Source of the DNA: Roseofilum casamattae BLCC-M143
GTDB lineage: Bacteria; Cyanobacteriota; Cyanobacteriia; Cyanobacteriales; Desertifilaceae
Assembly: GCF_030068455.1 (NCBI RefSeq)
Contig: NZ_JAQOSQ010000002.1
Span: 62,001-126,000 of the forward strand
Direction: 5' to 3'
Length of the DNA: 64,000 nucleotides
The position numbers and the translations under genes were made by a program. The notes beneath the pieces were generated by a model. That model was not told the DNA's origin, searched no databases, and was given only the letters and a program-made list of their open reading frames with translations. Below, one piece after another: positions 43,105-54,165 of this stretch; the stretch's first letter is position 1, and each line of letters opens with the position of its first letter.

Positions 43105-46100
43105 ATGTCATTTAAAATCTCCTCTTGGTCTATCCATAAACCCATCCCCACGATTATCCTCTTCATCATTCTCGGAATCGTCGGACTTTTCTCCTTTACC
43201 CAACTGGGAATTGATGAAAACCCTAATGTGGACGTGCCTTTTGTTTCAGTCACCATTACTCAATCGGGAGCGGGACCGACGGAACTGGAAACAGAAGTCA
43301 CCAAAAAAGTAGAGGACATCGTCGCGGGTTTAAACGGCGTAGATGACGTGAACTCCACCATTACCGACGGTCGATCCAACACCACGATTATCTTTGAGTT
43401 AGAAACCGATAGCGATACGGCAGTTAACGACGTGCGGAATGCGATCGACCAAATCCGCCAAACCCTGCCATCGAGCATCGACGATCCGATCGTACAAAAA
43501 GTCGATTTTATTGGCGGAGCGGTCATCAACTATGCCGTCACCTCTCCCCAGCGTTCCGTAGAAGAATTAAGCGATCTGGTCGATCGCAAAATTTCTCGCG
43601 CTCTCCTCAGCTCTCCAGGCGTGGCTCGAGTCGATCGCATTGGTGGAGTAGACCGAGAAATTCGCATCGATCTCAATCCCGCTCGCTTGCAAGCCTTGGG
43701 GATTACTGCTACAGAGGTGAACCAACAGATTCGCGACTTTAACGTCAACCTTCCCGGAGGGCGATCGCAAACCAACGGTACAGAGAAAACCATCCGCACT
43801 CTCGGGAGCGCTCCCACCATCGATGACCTGCGAAACTATCGAATTGTATTGCCTAACGGCTCGGATGTTGCCCTCACCAGCTTAGGAGACGTTACCGATG
43901 GCACTGCCGAACCCCGCCAACTCTCGCGCTTGACAATTAAAGGCGATGAGGACGTACAGCAAGCTCCCGTAGTTGGCTTCTCCGTATGGCGCAGTAGCGG
44001 AAGCACTCTGGTGAGCGTCGAAGAAGGAGTGCGCGAAAAAGTTGCCGAACTCGACGAAACCTTGCCGGACGATATTCAACTACAATTAATTTTTACCAAC
44101 GCCGACTATATTCGCCTCTCCTATCAAGCCTCTATTGATGCTCTGGTGATTGGGTCTCTGTTAACCGTGATTACCGTCGGTATTTTTCTGCGAGACTGGC
44201 GCGCTACCCTCATCACCGCCATGGCTCTTCCTCTTTCGATCGTACCTACATTTATGGTCATGCGATCGTTTGGCTATACCCTCAATGACATGACCTTGCT
44301 CGGTCTCGCTCTAGCCATGGGGAATTTGGTGGATGATGCCATCTGCATGATCGAGAATATTACCCAGCACATCCAGATGGGGAAACGGCCGTTTCAAGCA
44401 GCATTGGATGCCGCAAACGAAATTGGCTTAGCCGTACTCGCCACCACAGCAACTATTGTCGCCGTTTTCCTCCCCGTAGCCTTTATGGGAGGCATTCCCG
44501 GAAAATTCTTCCAACCCTTTGCTCTCACCGTAGCTGTAGCCACCATGTTTTCAACCCTAGTGGCGACAACCATGACTCCGATGTTGGCAGCCTACTTGTT
44601 GAAAGGGAAAGCCGATCGAGGCACATCTCCAACAAATACACCACAGCGCTCCTCCAGTGCCGATCTCTCCCATCGCGGCTTCCGTTGGGGAAGCCAAACT
44701 CTGCATCCCTACCGCGCCATTCTCGGTTGGGCCCTTTCCCATCGAATCGTGACTTTGATCGTTGCTCTCGCCTTCTTTATGGGATCTCTGCAACTGGTTC
44801 CCCTAATTCCAACCGGGTTGTTTAGCGGATACGATCGCGGCCTAGCTCAAGTGACCATTGAGCTACCCCCTGGTTCGACATTGCAAGCCACCGATGCAGC
44901 CATGCAAGCCACCGTGGAACTATTGCAAGAACATCCCGCTTTTGCCAGCGCTCTTGGAAATGCCGGAGGGGATGAAGAAGGAATTAATGAAGGATTAATT
45001 TACGTGAATCTGTTGCCGAAAGAGGAACGGGAAGCCTCGCAAGCCGAGTTTGAACGAGACATGCGATCGCAGTTTATCGAGATTCCTGGCGCTCGCGTCA
45101 GTTTCCAATCTCAAGGCGCGGCCGGCAATTCTAAAGATGTTTCCGTGGTGCTCAATAGCGAAAACCCAGAACTCTTGCAGCAAACGGCCGAAGACCTGCA
45201 AACTTACATGCGCGGCGTGGCCGGACTGGTTGAAGTTAGCTCCAGCGCCAGTTTAGTCAAGCCGGAACTCCTGATCGACCCCGATCCCCAGCGAGCAGCA
45301 GATTTAGGCGTTTCCGTAGACGCGATCGCCCGTACCGCTTCTCTAGCCACTATTGGCGACAATGACGCCAACTTAGCCAAATTTAACCTACCCGATCGCC
45401 AAATTCCCATCCGCGTGCAAATTGCCACGGAATCCCGCAATGACATGGAAACCCTGCGTCAGTTGCGCGTCCCCAGTCAAAATGGCGGAGTCGTTCCGCT
45501 TATGGCCGTGGCCGATATTCGCTTAGGCAGCGGTCCTTCCCAAATTGACCGGTTCGACCGCTTGCGCCAAGTTTCTGTCGAAGCCAACTTGCAAGGTCTT
45601 TCCCTCGGTCAAGCCATGGGCCCCATCAATGAATGGTTGGACGAAAATCTGCCCGAAGAAGTCAGACAACAACCTTCCGGAGATGCCGAGATCATGCGAG
45701 ATATTTTTGCTCGCTTTGCCAGTTGTTTGGGATTAGCCGTTCTCGGAATTTATGCCATTCTCGTATTGCTCTACAACAACTTTATCTATCCCATGACCAT
45801 TATGGTCGCCCTCCCTCTCTCGGTTGGTGGCGCGCTCATTGCCTTGATGATTACGCAGAAAGAGTTAGGACTGTTTGCCTTAATTGGTATCGTGCTCTTA
45901 ATGGGATTAGTCACCAAAAATGCAATTTTGCTGGTGGATTGTTCCTTAGCCAATATGCGCGAAGCAGGAATGAAACAAAAGTCCGCCATTATGGCTGCTG
46001 GAATTTCCCGTCTGCGACCGATTTTCATGACTACATTTTCCACCATCGCCGGAATGACTCCCATTGCTCTAGAATTGGGGGCAGGATCGCAAGTACGCTC

Positions 46101-46296
46101 TCCCCTGGCAATTTCCGTCATCGGCGGCATGACCACAGCCACGCTCCTAACTCTGGTAGTCGTCCCAACCTTATTCACCTATATTGACGGTTTGGGTCGC
46201 TTCTTGCTGCGAGTGGTGACCGGACAAACCCACCGCCGACCTCGCCTGGCGATTACTCCCAAAGGGGAAAATAGCCAGTTTCCGGTTGGGAAATAG
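43105..46296 (+). CDS. RND family efflux transporter permease (AcrB/HAE1 type)
   Basis: 1063 residues, inner-membrane proton-driven pump. N-terminal helix ([18 protein letters not shown]), first porter domain, then helices with [20 protein letters not shown], whose two aspartates carry protons in this family, then a second porter domain, and the closing helices [20 protein letters not shown] and [14 protein letters not shown]. Exports hydrophobic or amphiphilic compounds in HAE1 members; the substrate here is unknown. No outer-membrane factor gene follows, so a TolC-like channel must come from elsewhere. Confidence 0.95.
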   Translation: MSFKISSWSIHKPIPTIILFIILGIVGLFSFTQLGIDENPNVDVPFVSVTITQSGAGPTELETEVTKKVEDIVAGLNGVDDVNSTITDGRSNTTIIFELETDSDTAVNDVRNAIDQIRQTLPSSIDDPIVQKVDFIGGAVINYAVTSPQRSVEELSDLVDRKISRALLSSPGVARVDRIGGVDREIRIDLNPARLQALGITATEVNQQIRDFNVNLPGGRSQTNGTEKTIRTLGSAPTIDDLRNYRIVLPNGSDVALTSLGDVTDGTAEPRQLSRLTIKGDEDVQQAPVVGFSVWRSSGSTLVSVEEGVREKVAELDETLPDDIQLQLIFTNADYIRLSYQASIDALVIGSLLTVITVGIFLRDWRATLITAMALPLSIVPTFMVMRSFGYTLNDMTLLGLALAMGNLVDDAICMIENITQHIQMGKRPFQAALDAANEIGLAVLATTATIVAVFLPVAFMGGIPGKFFQPFALTVAVATMFSTLVATTMTPMLAAYLLKGKADRGTSPTNTPQRSSSADLSHRGFRWGSQTLHPYRAILGWALSHRIVTLIVALAFFMGSLQLVPLIPTGLFSGYDRGLAQVTIELPPGSTLQATDAAMQATVELLQEHPAFASALGNAGGDEEGINEGLIYVNLLPKEEREASQAEFERDMRSQFIEIPGARVSFQSQGAAGNSKDVSVVLNSENPELLQQTAEDLQTYMRGVAGLVEVSSSASLVKPELLIDPDPQRAADLGVSVDAIARTASLATIGDNDANLAKFNLPDRQIPIRVQIATESRNDMETLRQLRVPSQNGGVVPLMAVADIRLGSGPSQIDRFDRLRQVSVEANLQGLSLGQAMGPINEWLDENLPEEVRQQPSGDAEIMRDIFARFASCLGLAVLGIYAILVLLYNNFIYPMTIMVALPLSVGGALIALMITQKELGLFALIGIVLLMGLVTKNAILLVDCSLANMREAGMKQKSAIMAAGISRLRPIFMTTFSTIAGMTPIALELGAGSQVRSPLAISVIGGMTTATLLTLVVVPTLFTYIDGLGRFLLRVVTGQTHRRPRLAITPKGENSQFPVGK

Positions 46297-46532
46297 GCTG
46301 TTACAGTAAGGCTCTTCAGGCTCGCGATCGCCTGCTGGCTCACGTTGAATCTGGTCTGAAGGTGAAATTGAGAAAACGCTCGGAGGATGGTAAAGCAGCC
46401 AGTTAAAGGCCCGATCTAACTTTCCCGGCCATCATAATCTCTGGAGAAATGCGATCGCGCCTGATGGCTGTACGGTAGTAGCAGGGGATAGTGAAGAGAG
46501 ATTAACTCTGGATTCTGCTCCTTGCGACTTTA
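46297..46532. other. spacer between convergent RND and Uma2 genes
   Basis: 236 bases. No supportable gene, repeat or strong terminator was seen, although two convergent transcripts end here. Confidence 0.4.
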
Positions 46533-47090
46533 CTAAATAAAGAAACTATTGATACGGCAAGAGAAACCCAGGAGGATATCGGAGGTGATTTCATCATCGT
46601 CCATGAGAGTTTCTATTAATTGAAGTTTACCGCGATCGCGCCGATAAATTTCGATTTTCTCCAGCCGCCAGTCAACAATCCAATATTCCCGAACGCCTTG
46701 GTTTGAATATAACTTGAGTTTGCTTTCTCGGTCGCGGCGCACATCAGCCGGAGTATTTGATAAAACTTCAATAACTAATTCTGGCGCATCGGTTAAATGA
46801 CCGGCTTCATCCATACAATTGTTTAGTTTTTCTTGACTTATCCAGACTAAATCGGGAATGACATTATCCGTATCTCGAAAGACCAAACCTGGATTAATAA
46901 CAACTGTCCCTGACTGTGTTTGTTCCGACCAAACTCCCAGAGCTATTGTGATTTTACTAATAGTTTTTTGATGCTGCCAATGAGGAGCGCGAGTCATGTA
47001 CAGTTCTCCATCAATAATTTCATAGCGGTTGGGACTATCGGGCAACAGCTCTAGGTCGGCTGAAGTCCAAGGAATTTGCACGATACTCAT
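46533..47090 (-). CDS. Uma2 family endonuclease-like protein
   Basis: 185 residues. Uma2 (DUF820) fold of the PD-(D/E)xK superfamily: NRYEIIDGELYMTRAPHWQH, then VINPGLVFRDTDNVIPDLVWIS, APELVIEVLSNTPADVRRDR, KLKLYSNQGVREYWIVDW. The PDLVWI aspartate, the ELVIEV glutamate and the following lysine (ESKLKLY) fit the nuclease site. Very numerous in cyanobacteria; cellular role unknown. ATG 47090 has a strong GGAGGAG upstream; the longer frame back to 47222 lacks family residues. Divergent from gcvP. Confidence 0.9.
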   Translation of the reverse strand: MSIVQIPWTSADLELLPDSPNRYEIIDGELYMTRAPHWQHQKTISKITIALGVWSEQTQSGTVVINPGLVFRDTDNVIPDLVWISQEKLNNCMDEAGHLTDAPELVIEVLSNTPADVRRDRESKLKLYSNQGVREYWIVDWRLEKIEIYRRDRGKLQLIETLMDDDEITSDILLGFSCRINSFFI

Positions 47091-47217
47091 CACATGGCTC
47101 CTCCATTTACTCCATGATACCTTTTGCCCGATCGCGAGCTGACTCAGAGAAAAAACGGTTCGATCTGACGCTATTGGCGATCGCTCTCTCGGGATTATGC
47201 CAAAATCGGGAACATCC

Positions 47218-47278
47218 GGCACACTAAAGAATAGAGTGCCATACTACTGCGCGGCGATCGCCCGAGATGGTACTCTAT
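47218..47278 (+). promoter_or_regulatory. two mutually exclusive stems before gcvP
   Basis: The segment ATAGAGTGCCAT (47231-47242) can pair upstream with GGCACACT (47218-47225; one internal mismatch) or downstream with ATGGTACTCTAT (47267-47278; 12 pairs, one of them G-U). The second loop itself contains GGCGATCGCC. Overlapping alternative stems of this kind can switch gene expression. It lies 28 bases before the gcvP ATG. It lacks a recognisable glycine-riboswitch core. Confidence 0.45.
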
Positions 47279-47305
47279 ATCCCTTTGATGTGAAAATGGA
47301 TCGCT

Positions 47306-50242
47306 ATGCCGAAATCAGACGTACTCACCAATTCCAACATGACAACCGGAAGCCAATCAGTTGCCCAAAACTCCTCTGCGTCTGAAGTCCAGAACGCTCG
47401 CCGCACCTTTGCCGATCGCCACCTCGGGCCGAATGGCAAAGATATTGCTAAAATGCTGAAGCAGTTAGAACTCGATAGTCTCGATACTCTCATCGAGCAA
47501 ACGGTTCCGCCAGCGATCCATCTCACTCGTCCCCTGCAACTCCCCGAAGCGCAAAGTGAAGCGGGAGCGCTGCAAACCCTGAAAGCGATGATGAGTAAAA
47601 ATCGCATCTTCCGGTCTTATATCGGAATGGGATATCATAATTGCGTTACTCCTGGGGTTATCCAGCGCAACATTCTGGAAAATCCCGGTTGGTATACCGC
47701 TTATACTCCCTACCAAGCGGAAATTGCTCAAGGTCGTTTAGAAGCACTGCTCAATTTCCAGACTCTAATTATTGACTTAACCGGCCGGGAAATTGCCAAT
47801 GCGTCTTTGCTGGACGAAGCGACTGCCGCTGCTGAAGCGATGAGCATGAGCTACGGTATTTGCAAGAAGAAGAAAGCCAATAGTTTCTTTGTTTCGGAAG
47901 AATGCCATCCGCAAACCATTGAAGTCGTGCAAACTCGCGCTCGTCCCCTCGGTATTGATGTCATTGTTGGCGACCATCGTACCTTTGATGTTGGCGAAGT
48001 CTTCTTTGGCGCGCTATTGCAATATCCGGCTAGTGATGGTGCAATTTATGACTATAGCGAGTTTATTGCTAAGGTGCATGAAGCCGGTGCTTTAGCCACA
48101 GTGGCCGCAGATTTGCTCAGTCTGACAGTATTGACGCCTCCGGGAGAGATGGATGCGGATATTGTCGTGGGTAATAGCCAGCGGTTTGGCGTCCCCCTCG
48201 GTTATGGCGGCCCCCACGCTGCATTTTTGGCGACTCGCGAAGCCTATAAGCGGCAAGTTCCGGGACGCATGGTGGGTGTTTCTAAGGATAGAGAAGGTCA
48301 ACCCGCATTGCGTTTAGCGTTGCAAACTCGCGAGCAACATATTCGTCGGGATAAGGCCACCAGTAATATTTGTACGGCTCAGGTATTGTTGGCGGTGATT
48401 GCGTCCATGTATGCAGTTTATCACGGGCCGGAAGGACTGAAGGCGATCGCAAATACGGTCCATTCCCACACCATTCTCCTCGCCGAAGGACTGAAGAAAT
48501 TAGGCTACAGCTTGCCCGATACGCCATTTTTTGACACGTTGCGGGTAAATTTGGGCAGAACCTCCTTGGAGAGCGTTCTAGCTGCCGCTCAAGCGAAAGA
48601 AATTAACCTACGCGCGATCGATGAAACCACCGTTGGTATTTCTCTGGACGAAACCACGAGTCTGGAAGATATCCTCGATTTGTGGGCTATTTTTGCTGGA
48701 GATAAGGAACTTTCCTTTACCGCTGAGGAAATTATGGCTGCGGCTCCTGTTGCTGCGGTCGGTGACTTTGCGCGCACCAGCGATTATTTAACTCATCCGG
48801 TATTCCATCTCTACCATTCGGAAACCGAGTTGTTGCGCTATTTGCATCGCTTGCAAGCCAAAGATATTAGCTTAACTACGTCCATGATTCCCTTGGGATC
48901 TTGTACGATGAAGCTGAATGCCACGGCGGAAATGGTGCCGGTGACTTGGCCGGAAGTAGGACAAATTCACCCCTTCGCTCCTGTCGAACAAGCGCAAGGC
49001 TATCGGGAAATGTTCCAACAGCTCGAAAAATGGCTGGAGGAAATTACCGGATTTAGCGCAGTTTCTTTGCAACCGAATGCGGGGTCTCAGGGCGAGTATG
49101 CCGGATTGTTAGTGATTCGAGAATACCATCAACAGAACGGACAGGGCGATCGCAATATCTGCTTAATTCCCGAGTCCGCTCACGGCACAAACCCGGCGAG
49201 TGCGGTGATGTGCGGCATGAAAGTAGTTGCAGTAAAATGCGATCGCCAAGGGAATATCGACCTGGATGACCTGAAAGCAAAAGCGGAGAAGCATTCGGAG
49301 AAACTCTCGGCGCTCATGGTCACCTATCCTTCCACCCACGGCGTATTTGAAGAAGCTATCCAAGAAATCTGCGCCACCATCCACCAACATGGCGGTCAAG
49401 TTTATATGGATGGCGCAAATATGAACGCGCAAGTTGGCTTATGTCGTCCTGGAGACTACGGCGCCGATGTTTGCCACCTCAATTTGCACAAAACCTTCTG
49501 CATTCCCCACGGTGGCGGCGGTCCGGGTATGGGCCCCATTGGCGTGCAAGCGCATTTAGCTCCTTTCTTACCCAGTCATAGCGTGGTTTCTCCCGGTGAA
49601 GGCAGTGGTGCGGTTGCGGCAGCACCTTGGGGAAGCTCCAGCATTCTGCCCATTTCCTGGATGTATATTGCCATGATGGGTAATGAGGGATTAACCGATG
49701 CGACGAAAGTTGCTATTTTGAATGCGAATTACATCGCTCATCGCCTCGATCCCTATTACCCGATTCTCTATACTGGGAAATCTGGGTTTGTCGCGCACGA
49801 GTGTATTGTCGATTTGCGTCCGGTGAAAAAATCCGCCGGTGTGGAAGCAGAAGATATCGCCAAACGGTTGATGGACTACGGGTTTCACGCGCCGACCATG
49901 TCCTGGCCGGTAGCGGGAACCATTATGGTCGAACCTACCGAAAGCGAGTCTATCGAAGAATTAGACCGTTTCTGCGATGCGATGATTGCCATTCGCGAGG
50001 AAATTGCCGAGATTGAAAACGGAGAAATTTCTCAAGAGGATAATCTGCTGAAGAATGCTCCTCATACGGCGCAAATGTTGTTAGCTGATGAATGGACTCA
50101 TCCCTATTCTCGCCAACAAGCAGCTTATCCCGCACCTTGGACTCGCGATAGCAAATATTGGCCGCCAGTAGCCAGAATTGACAATGCGTTCGGCGATCGC
50201 AATTTTGTCTGCTCTTGCGCTCCCATGGAAACCTATTCCTAA
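47306..50242 (+). CDS. gcvP: glycine dehydrogenase (aminomethyl-transferring), P protein
   Basis: 978 residues. PLP enzyme of the glycine cleavage system: decarboxylates glycine and passes the aminomethyl group to the lipoyl arm of GcvH; in cyanobacteria part of photorespiratory glycine use. Opens with [20 protein letters not shown], then [20 protein letters not shown] and [20 protein letters not shown], and holds the PLP lysine in [20 protein letters not shown]. Both halves of the fused homodimer type are present and complete. ATG 47306 is used; 47339 is also possible. GcvT and GcvH are not in the window. Confidence 0.95.
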   Translation: MPKSDVLTNSNMTTGSQSVAQNSSASEVQNARRTFADRHLGPNGKDIAKMLKQLELDSLDTLIEQTVPPAIHLTRPLQLPEAQSEAGALQTLKAMMSKNRIFRSYIGMGYHNCVTPGVIQRNILENPGWYTAYTPYQAEIAQGRLEALLNFQTLIIDLTGREIANASLLDEATAAAEAMSMSYGICKKKKANSFFVSEECHPQTIEVVQTRARPLGIDVIVGDHRTFDVGEVFFGALLQYPASDGAIYDYSEFIAKVHEAGALATVAADLLSLTVLTPPGEMDADIVVGNSQRFGVPLGYGGPHAAFLATREAYKRQVPGRMVGVSKDREGQPALRLALQTREQHIRRDKATSNICTAQVLLAVIASMYAVYHGPEGLKAIANTVHSHTILLAEGLKKLGYSLPDTPFFDTLRVNLGRTSLESVLAAAQAKEINLRAIDETTVGISLDETTSLEDILDLWAIFAGDKELSFTAEEIMAAAPVAAVGDFARTSDYLTHPVFHLYHSETELLRYLHRLQAKDISLTTSMIPLGSCTMKLNATAEMVPVTWPEVGQIHPFAPVEQAQGYREMFQQLEKWLEEITGFSAVSLQPNAGSQGEYAGLLVIREYHQQNGQGDRNICLIPESAHGTNPASAVMCGMKVVAVKCDRQGNIDLDDLKAKAEKHSEKLSALMVTYPSTHGVFEEAIQEICATIHQHGGQVYMDGANMNAQVGLCRPGDYGADVCHLNLHKTFCIPHGGGGPGMGPIGVQAHLAPFLPSHSVVSPGEGSGAVAAAPWGSSSILPISWMYIAMMGNEGLTDATKVAILNANYIAHRLDPYYPILYTGKSGFVAHECIVDLRPVKKSAGVEAEDIAKRLMDYGFHAPTMSWPVAGTIMVEPTESESIEELDRFCDAMIAIREEIAEIENGEISQEDNLLKNAPHTAQMLLADEWTHPYSRQQAAYPAPWTRDSKYWPPVARIDNAFGDRNFVCSCAPMETYS

Positions 50243-50327
50243 CGCCTTCCGCTAGAAACCGGGTTTCTTCATCTATCTTGAATAGATAGCGAAAGTTATA
50301 TCAAATCCGGTTAATTAGATCGGCATT

Positions 50328-50355
50328 GTAGAGACAAGGCATGCCTTGTCTCTAC
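50328..50355. repeat. 28-bp REP palindrome (copy 2), 3' side of RAYT
   Basis: Perfect palindrome, half GTAGAGACAAGGCA. Followed by CCCACC and CCCAT with two partial right halves (TTTGTTTCTAC, CTTGTCTCTA). It lies between gcvP and the end of the RAYT gene. An AGAAACC/GGTTTCT palindrome sits about 70 bases upstream. Confidence 0.9.
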
Positions 50356-50449
50356 CCACCTTTGTTTCTACCCATACCTTGTCTCTAGCCACCCCTATCG
50401 ATATGCAAATGGATTGAAAAATTCCCATTGTCCAAAAAATAACGCCGAT

Positions 50450-51049
50450 TCAAACGCGATCGCCTCCATAAAAACAATCATCTTGCCAATTGCGCGGATT
50501 ATTGATGATATATTCTACAATTTGTGCATAGGATTTCTCATTCCGAATAATATGGTCATGAAATCGGGATTGCCAGAAAAAATCAAAACCCAATCTCCGC
50601 GCATGTTTGGTCACGGCCGATTTATATCCCCCCACAATAGATGAAATTGTATTTTTCCCCTGATTTTGAAATCGTTGTTGACCAATGGTTGCATTGGTTG
50701 TTGTTGTAGAGACAAGGCATGCCTTGTCTCTACGGGAATCGTGGGAATTGTGGGAATTATTGGATTTATTGGGATTATCCAAAATCAAAATACCGTGAAC
50801 GTGATTCGGCATTACCACAAATTCCGCCAATTCTACATTTATGGCATGATTTTTAATCTCATACCATAACACATCTGCCAAAATCCCCACATGAGATAAT
50901 CTCATTTTTCCATTGACAACCTCACCCAAAAAAGGAAAGCGATCGCCCGTACAAATGGTGATGAAATATATTCCATTCGAGCTGTAATCCCAAGATGGCA
51001 AACGAGCTGAAGGAACGCGATAGATTCCTTTAAATTTTTCCTGATTCAT
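50450..51049 (-). CDS. REP-associated tyrosine transposase (RAYT), Y1 HUH type
   Basis: 199 residues. Y1_Tnp fold: GIYFITICTGDRFPFLG, then AEFVVMPNHVHGILIL with the HUH metal motif (HVH), and ARRLGFDFFWQSRFHDHIIR followed by EKSYAQIVEYIINNP, where the tyrosine acts as nucleophile. Such enzymes nick single-stranded REP hairpins and are thought to spread them. ATG 51049 has GGCAGGT before it. A REP copy is inserted within the gene and encodes RRDKACLVSTT in frame between the HUH half and the tyrosine half, so activity may be weakened. Confidence 0.9.
   Translation of the reverse strand: MNQEKFKGIYRVPSARLPSWDYSSNGIYFITICTGDRFPFLGEVVNGKMRLSHVGILADVLWYEIKNHAINVELAEFVVMPNHVHGILILDNPNKSNNSHNSHDSRRDKACLVSTTTTNATIGQQRFQNQGKNTISSIVGGYKSAVTKHARRLGFDFFWQSRFHDHIIRNEKSYAQIVEYIINNPRNWQDDCFYGGDRV
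50706..50733. repeat. 28-bp REP palindrome (copy 3), inside the RAYT gene
   Basis: Perfect palindrome identical to copies 1 and 2. It keeps the RAYT reading frame open and is bordered by low-complexity ATTCC/ACAAC triplets (encoding NNSHNSHDS and TTTTNAT). Confidence 0.9.
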
Positions 51050-51075
51050 GATACCTGCCACCATTGCGATCGGTC

Positions 51076-51103
51076 GTAGAGACAAGGCATGCCTTGTCTT
51101 TAC
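51076..51103. repeat. 28-bp REP palindrome (copy 4), 5' side of RAYT
   Basis: One mismatch to the other copies (CTTTAC in place of CTCTAC), followed by CCCATGCCTTGTCTCTA, the same tail as copy 1. It lies 27 bases before the RAYT start. Confidence 0.9.
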
Positions 51104-51145
51104 CCATGCCTTGTCTCTATCTAATATCAGTGTTATTCAAATTTA

Positions 51146-53134
51146 CTATAAGTGGCTGGAGATGGTTTGCCACGCGCGCAAGGTTTCGGCAACGCTCCAG
51201 GCTTGAGCGATACAGCCTCTGGGAGTAAAGGGAGCATCGCCGTCAAAGATTTCGCTAATACTGCCCATACCATGAGTCATGAGGCAATCTGCCATAGGCG
51301 AGAGGAAGCTGAGAGCGATCGCGGGTCGATGATAAGCTTTGAAATGGGCGATCGCAAACGAACCGAGCAGCCAACCCCAGGTGGTTCCTTGATGATACGC
51401 GCCATCTCGATGAGCCAGATCGCCGCCATAACGGCCGATATACTGGGGATCTTTGGGACTGAGCGATCGCAACCCGTAGGAGGTAAGCAATTCTCGACTG
51501 CACGTATCGACGACTCCCTGCTGTTGGGTTAGGGTTAGGGGACTGTGGGATAAAGAAACGGCAAAAATTTGATTGGGCCGCACGGCGCGATCGCTGCCTT
51601 TAGCCGTATCTAAGACATCGTAGCAGCCGTTTAACTCCGAATTCCAAAAGCGCTGAAATCCTCGAGCTGCCTCGTTTGCCAGTCGGACATAGGATTCGTC
51701 GGCTTTCCCTAATTTCCGCGCAAACTCAGCCATAATTCGCAGTGCGTTATACCATAAGGCATTCACTTCTACCGGTTTACCCTGACGTGGAGTCACCGTC
51801 CATCCCTTATATTTGGCATCCATCCAGGTTAGTTGCGTTCCTTCTTCCCCAGCAAATAAGAGTCCATCCTCGGGGTCGCGGTGAATCTGGTAGCGGGTTC
51901 CGCGACAATGCCAATCGATAATCTCGGCTAAAATAGGAAAGAGTTCGGCAACGAAGGCGCGATCGCGAGTGGCTTTGTAATATTGACTGATGGCTTCAAA
52001 GTACCACAAGGTAGCATCGACGGTATTGTAAGCTGGAGTTTCTCCATCGTTGGGAAACACGTTGGGTAACATGCCGCGATCGACATAGCGAGCAAAGGTT
52101 TGCAAGATTCGTTTGCCAATGTCGAACTGTCCGGTGGCGATAGTTAAACCAGAGAGACTAATTGTCGTATCTCGTCCCCAGTCGGTAAACCAAGGATATC
52201 CAGCAATGACAGTTTTTCCACGGACTCCATTGCTGAGGGGACGACAGACAATAAATTGGTTTGCTGCTAAGATGAGCTGTTGGATCCAATCTGGAGTGCT
52301 ATGAGTCGTTAGGTAAGGTGTCGATCGCCAGCGCTGTAGTAATCGTTTTTCGTAGCGATCGCGATCGCGCAAGCCTAGAGCGCCATCGAGGTTGGCATTG
52401 GCCTGAGTCGTGGCGACGACGGTTAAGGACTCCCCGAACTCGAGAGTAGCTTCTAGGGTACAGGCGTGATAGTGCCGATCGCGATCGCGATCGCCTCGAT
52501 AGCGCTCCATCGATAGGTCATAGCCAAACATCCATTGGCTTTCCCGACGAAATTCTGCTCCAGAACTAAATAGATAGAAGGGTACGGACTCAGAGTTCGC
52601 GGAAATTTTGACACCATCGGAGACCGACTCGACGGTCATCTCTAAGTCTTCATTATCTTGGATGGTATTGTGAGGACGGTAGTTTGCGATCGCCTGGAGG
52701 GACAACTGTAACGGGCCGCTGCTCCGCAAGATGGTGTAGCGAATATAGGTAGTATTTTGCCGCTGCTGCATCCAAACCCGCTTTTCAATCAGCGCGTCTC
52801 CACAAGCAAATGTCCAGACAGGAACCGTTCCTTCTAACCGAAAACTCTGGATCTGCCGATAGCCGTGTCCTTCAATTTGTCCCCGAGTAGAACGGTTGGT
52901 AAATAAGGGATAGGAGGTGTTATTATAGCAAACCGTCTCATCGAGTTTCGCCAGCAGCAGAGTGCGCCGGACCGGAGGTTGCAGAGCGGCCACCAACAAG
53001 CCATGATAACTGCGCGTCAGCACTTGGGCGATCGTTCCAGAAGCATATCCCCCCAGTCCATTGGTCGCTAACCATTCACGGGACTCTGCTAGAGCGAGAT
53101 CTCCGCAAATTTCTCGTCCCACTTCAATAGCCAT
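51146..53134 (-). CDS. amylo-alpha-1,6-glucosidase / glycogen debranching enzyme family protein
   Basis: 662 residues. N-terminal domain: REWLATNGLGGYASGTIAQV, LTRSYHGLLVAALQPPVRRT. C-terminal alpha/alpha barrel of the eukaryotic-debranching-enzyme glucosidase type (GH133-like): VIAGYPWFTDWGRDTTISLS with catalytic aspartates, NTVDATLWYFEAISQYY, TWMDAKYKGWTVTPRQGKPV, EVNALWYNALR, and YHQGTTWGWLLGSFA. It likely removes alpha-1,6-linked glucose in glycogen breakdown. A 27-base gap separates it from the pentapeptide gene on the same strand. Confidence 0.9.
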   Translation of the reverse strand: MAIEVGREICGDLALAESREWLATNGLGGYASGTIAQVLTRSYHGLLVAALQPPVRRTLLLAKLDETVCYNNTSYPLFTNRSTRGQIEGHGYRQIQSFRLEGTVPVWTFACGDALIEKRVWMQQRQNTTYIRYTILRSSGPLQLSLQAIANYRPHNTIQDNEDLEMTVESVSDGVKISANSESVPFYLFSSGAEFRRESQWMFGYDLSMERYRGDRDRDRHYHACTLEATLEFGESLTVVATTQANANLDGALGLRDRDRYEKRLLQRWRSTPYLTTHSTPDWIQQLILAANQFIVCRPLSNGVRGKTVIAGYPWFTDWGRDTTISLSGLTIATGQFDIGKRILQTFARYVDRGMLPNVFPNDGETPAYNTVDATLWYFEAISQYYKATRDRAFVAELFPILAEIIDWHCRGTRYQIHRDPEDGLLFAGEEGTQLTWMDAKYKGWTVTPRQGKPVEVNALWYNALRIMAEFARKLGKADESYVRLANEAARGFQRFWNSELNGCYDVLDTAKGSDRAVRPNQIFAVSLSHSPLTLTQQQGVVDTCSRELLTSYGLRSLSPKDPQYIGRYGGDLAHRDGAYHQGTTWGWLLGSFAIAHFKAYHRPAIALSFLSPMADCLMTHGMGSISEIFDGDAPFTPRGCIAQAWSVAETLRAWQTISSHL

Positions 53135-53160
53135 AAAATCTTAAATCTCCTCTGATGTCT

Positions 53161-54165
53161 CTAGGAATGGATCTTCCCATCTGGCATTATGGCTCCGGTT
53201 AAATTGGCCTCTTGCAGATTAGCTCCGATCGGGATTGCATCTCGAAGGCTGGCTCCGCGCAGATCGGCACCGCGCAAACATGCTCCATCCAAATTAGCAC
53301 CCCATAAATAAGCATCGCGCAGATTGGCTTCCGTCAGATCGGCGCCCCTGAGATCGGCCAGATTGAGGTTAGCTTCGCTTAAGTCAGCTTGGCGCAGATC
53401 GGCATCGCACAAGTTGGTTTTCATCAGGTTGGCTTGGACGAACATTCCTCTTCTCAGTAGGGTTTTGTGCATGTCTGCTTTGGTGAAGTTGGCTCTGTTA
53501 AAGCTGGTTAACCTCATCTGAGCGCCACCGAGGTTGGCTCCAGTGAAGTTAGAGTCTGCTAATGTTGCCCCATTGAGTTTGACCTCATCCAGTTCCAGAC
53601 CGCTAAAGTCGCTGCCATTGAGTTTTAAGCCATTCAAGAACGCCCCACTGAGTTTCACTCCATTCAAGCTTGCTCCTTGTAGGTTTGCTCCACTCAGCCG
53701 CGCTCCGGATAGGTTTGTCCAGTTGAGATTTGCTCCCTGTAGATGAGCCGATCGCAAATTAATTCCGTTCAGATTCGAGCCACAGAGGTTGACTCCGGGC
53801 ATTTTGGCGCGGTATAAACTAACCCAAGTTAAGATGGCACCACTGAGTTTGGCTCCGGTGAGATCGGCTTTGCCTAGATGAGCGCCGCGCAGATCGGCTT
53901 TGGTCAAGTCGGCCTCCATCAGTAAAGCACCTTGCAGCTTGACATAACTGAGATTGGTACCGTACAAAAAGGCTCCATTTAAGTTGGCATTTTTCAAAAA
54001 GCACCGCTTCAAATACGCTCTGGCGAGAGAGGAGTCTTGGAGGTTGCACTCGGATAAATTGCAGCGATCTAGAGTAACCCCAATCAAGTTAGCGCTGTTT
54101 AAATCCAAGCCGCGAAAATCCCGTTCTCCATGAGTATATCGTTGCAAGAGTTCATTAGCATCCAC
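53161..54165 (-). CDS. cytoplasmic pentapeptide-repeat protein
   Basis: 334 residues. Opens with the common cyanobacterial cap DANELLQRYTHGERDFRGLD, then roughly 60 uninterrupted A(N/D)L pentapeptides ending TGAIMPDGKIHS. No signal peptide, unlike the pentapeptide protein at 10-11 kb. Predicted to form a long right-handed beta-helix; function unknown. Likely transcribed before the debranching-enzyme gene, 26 bases downstream. Confidence 0.9.
   Translation of the reverse strand: MDANELLQRYTHGERDFRGLDLNSANLIGVTLDRCNLSECNLQDSSLARAYLKRCFLKNANLNGAFLYGTNLSYVKLQGALLMEADLTKADLRGAHLGKADLTGAKLSGAILTWVSLYRAKMPGVNLCGSNLNGINLRSAHLQGANLNWTNLSGARLSGANLQGASLNGVKLSGAFLNGLKLNGSDFSGLELDEVKLNGATLADSNFTGANLGGAQMRLTSFNRANFTKADMHKTLLRRGMFVQANLMKTNLCDADLRQADLSEANLNLADLRGADLTEANLRDAYLWGANLDGACLRGADLRGASLRDAIPIGANLQEANLTGAIMPDGKIHS

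Noticed and set aside
47218-47305. Glycine riboswitch before gcvP
   Set aside because: The region is too short and lacks the conserved tandem aptamer core; only alternative stems are seen.
53324-53746. Plus-strand frames over the pentapeptide genes (also 10133-10780)
   Set aside because: Repetitive antisense shadows of pentapeptide repeats.
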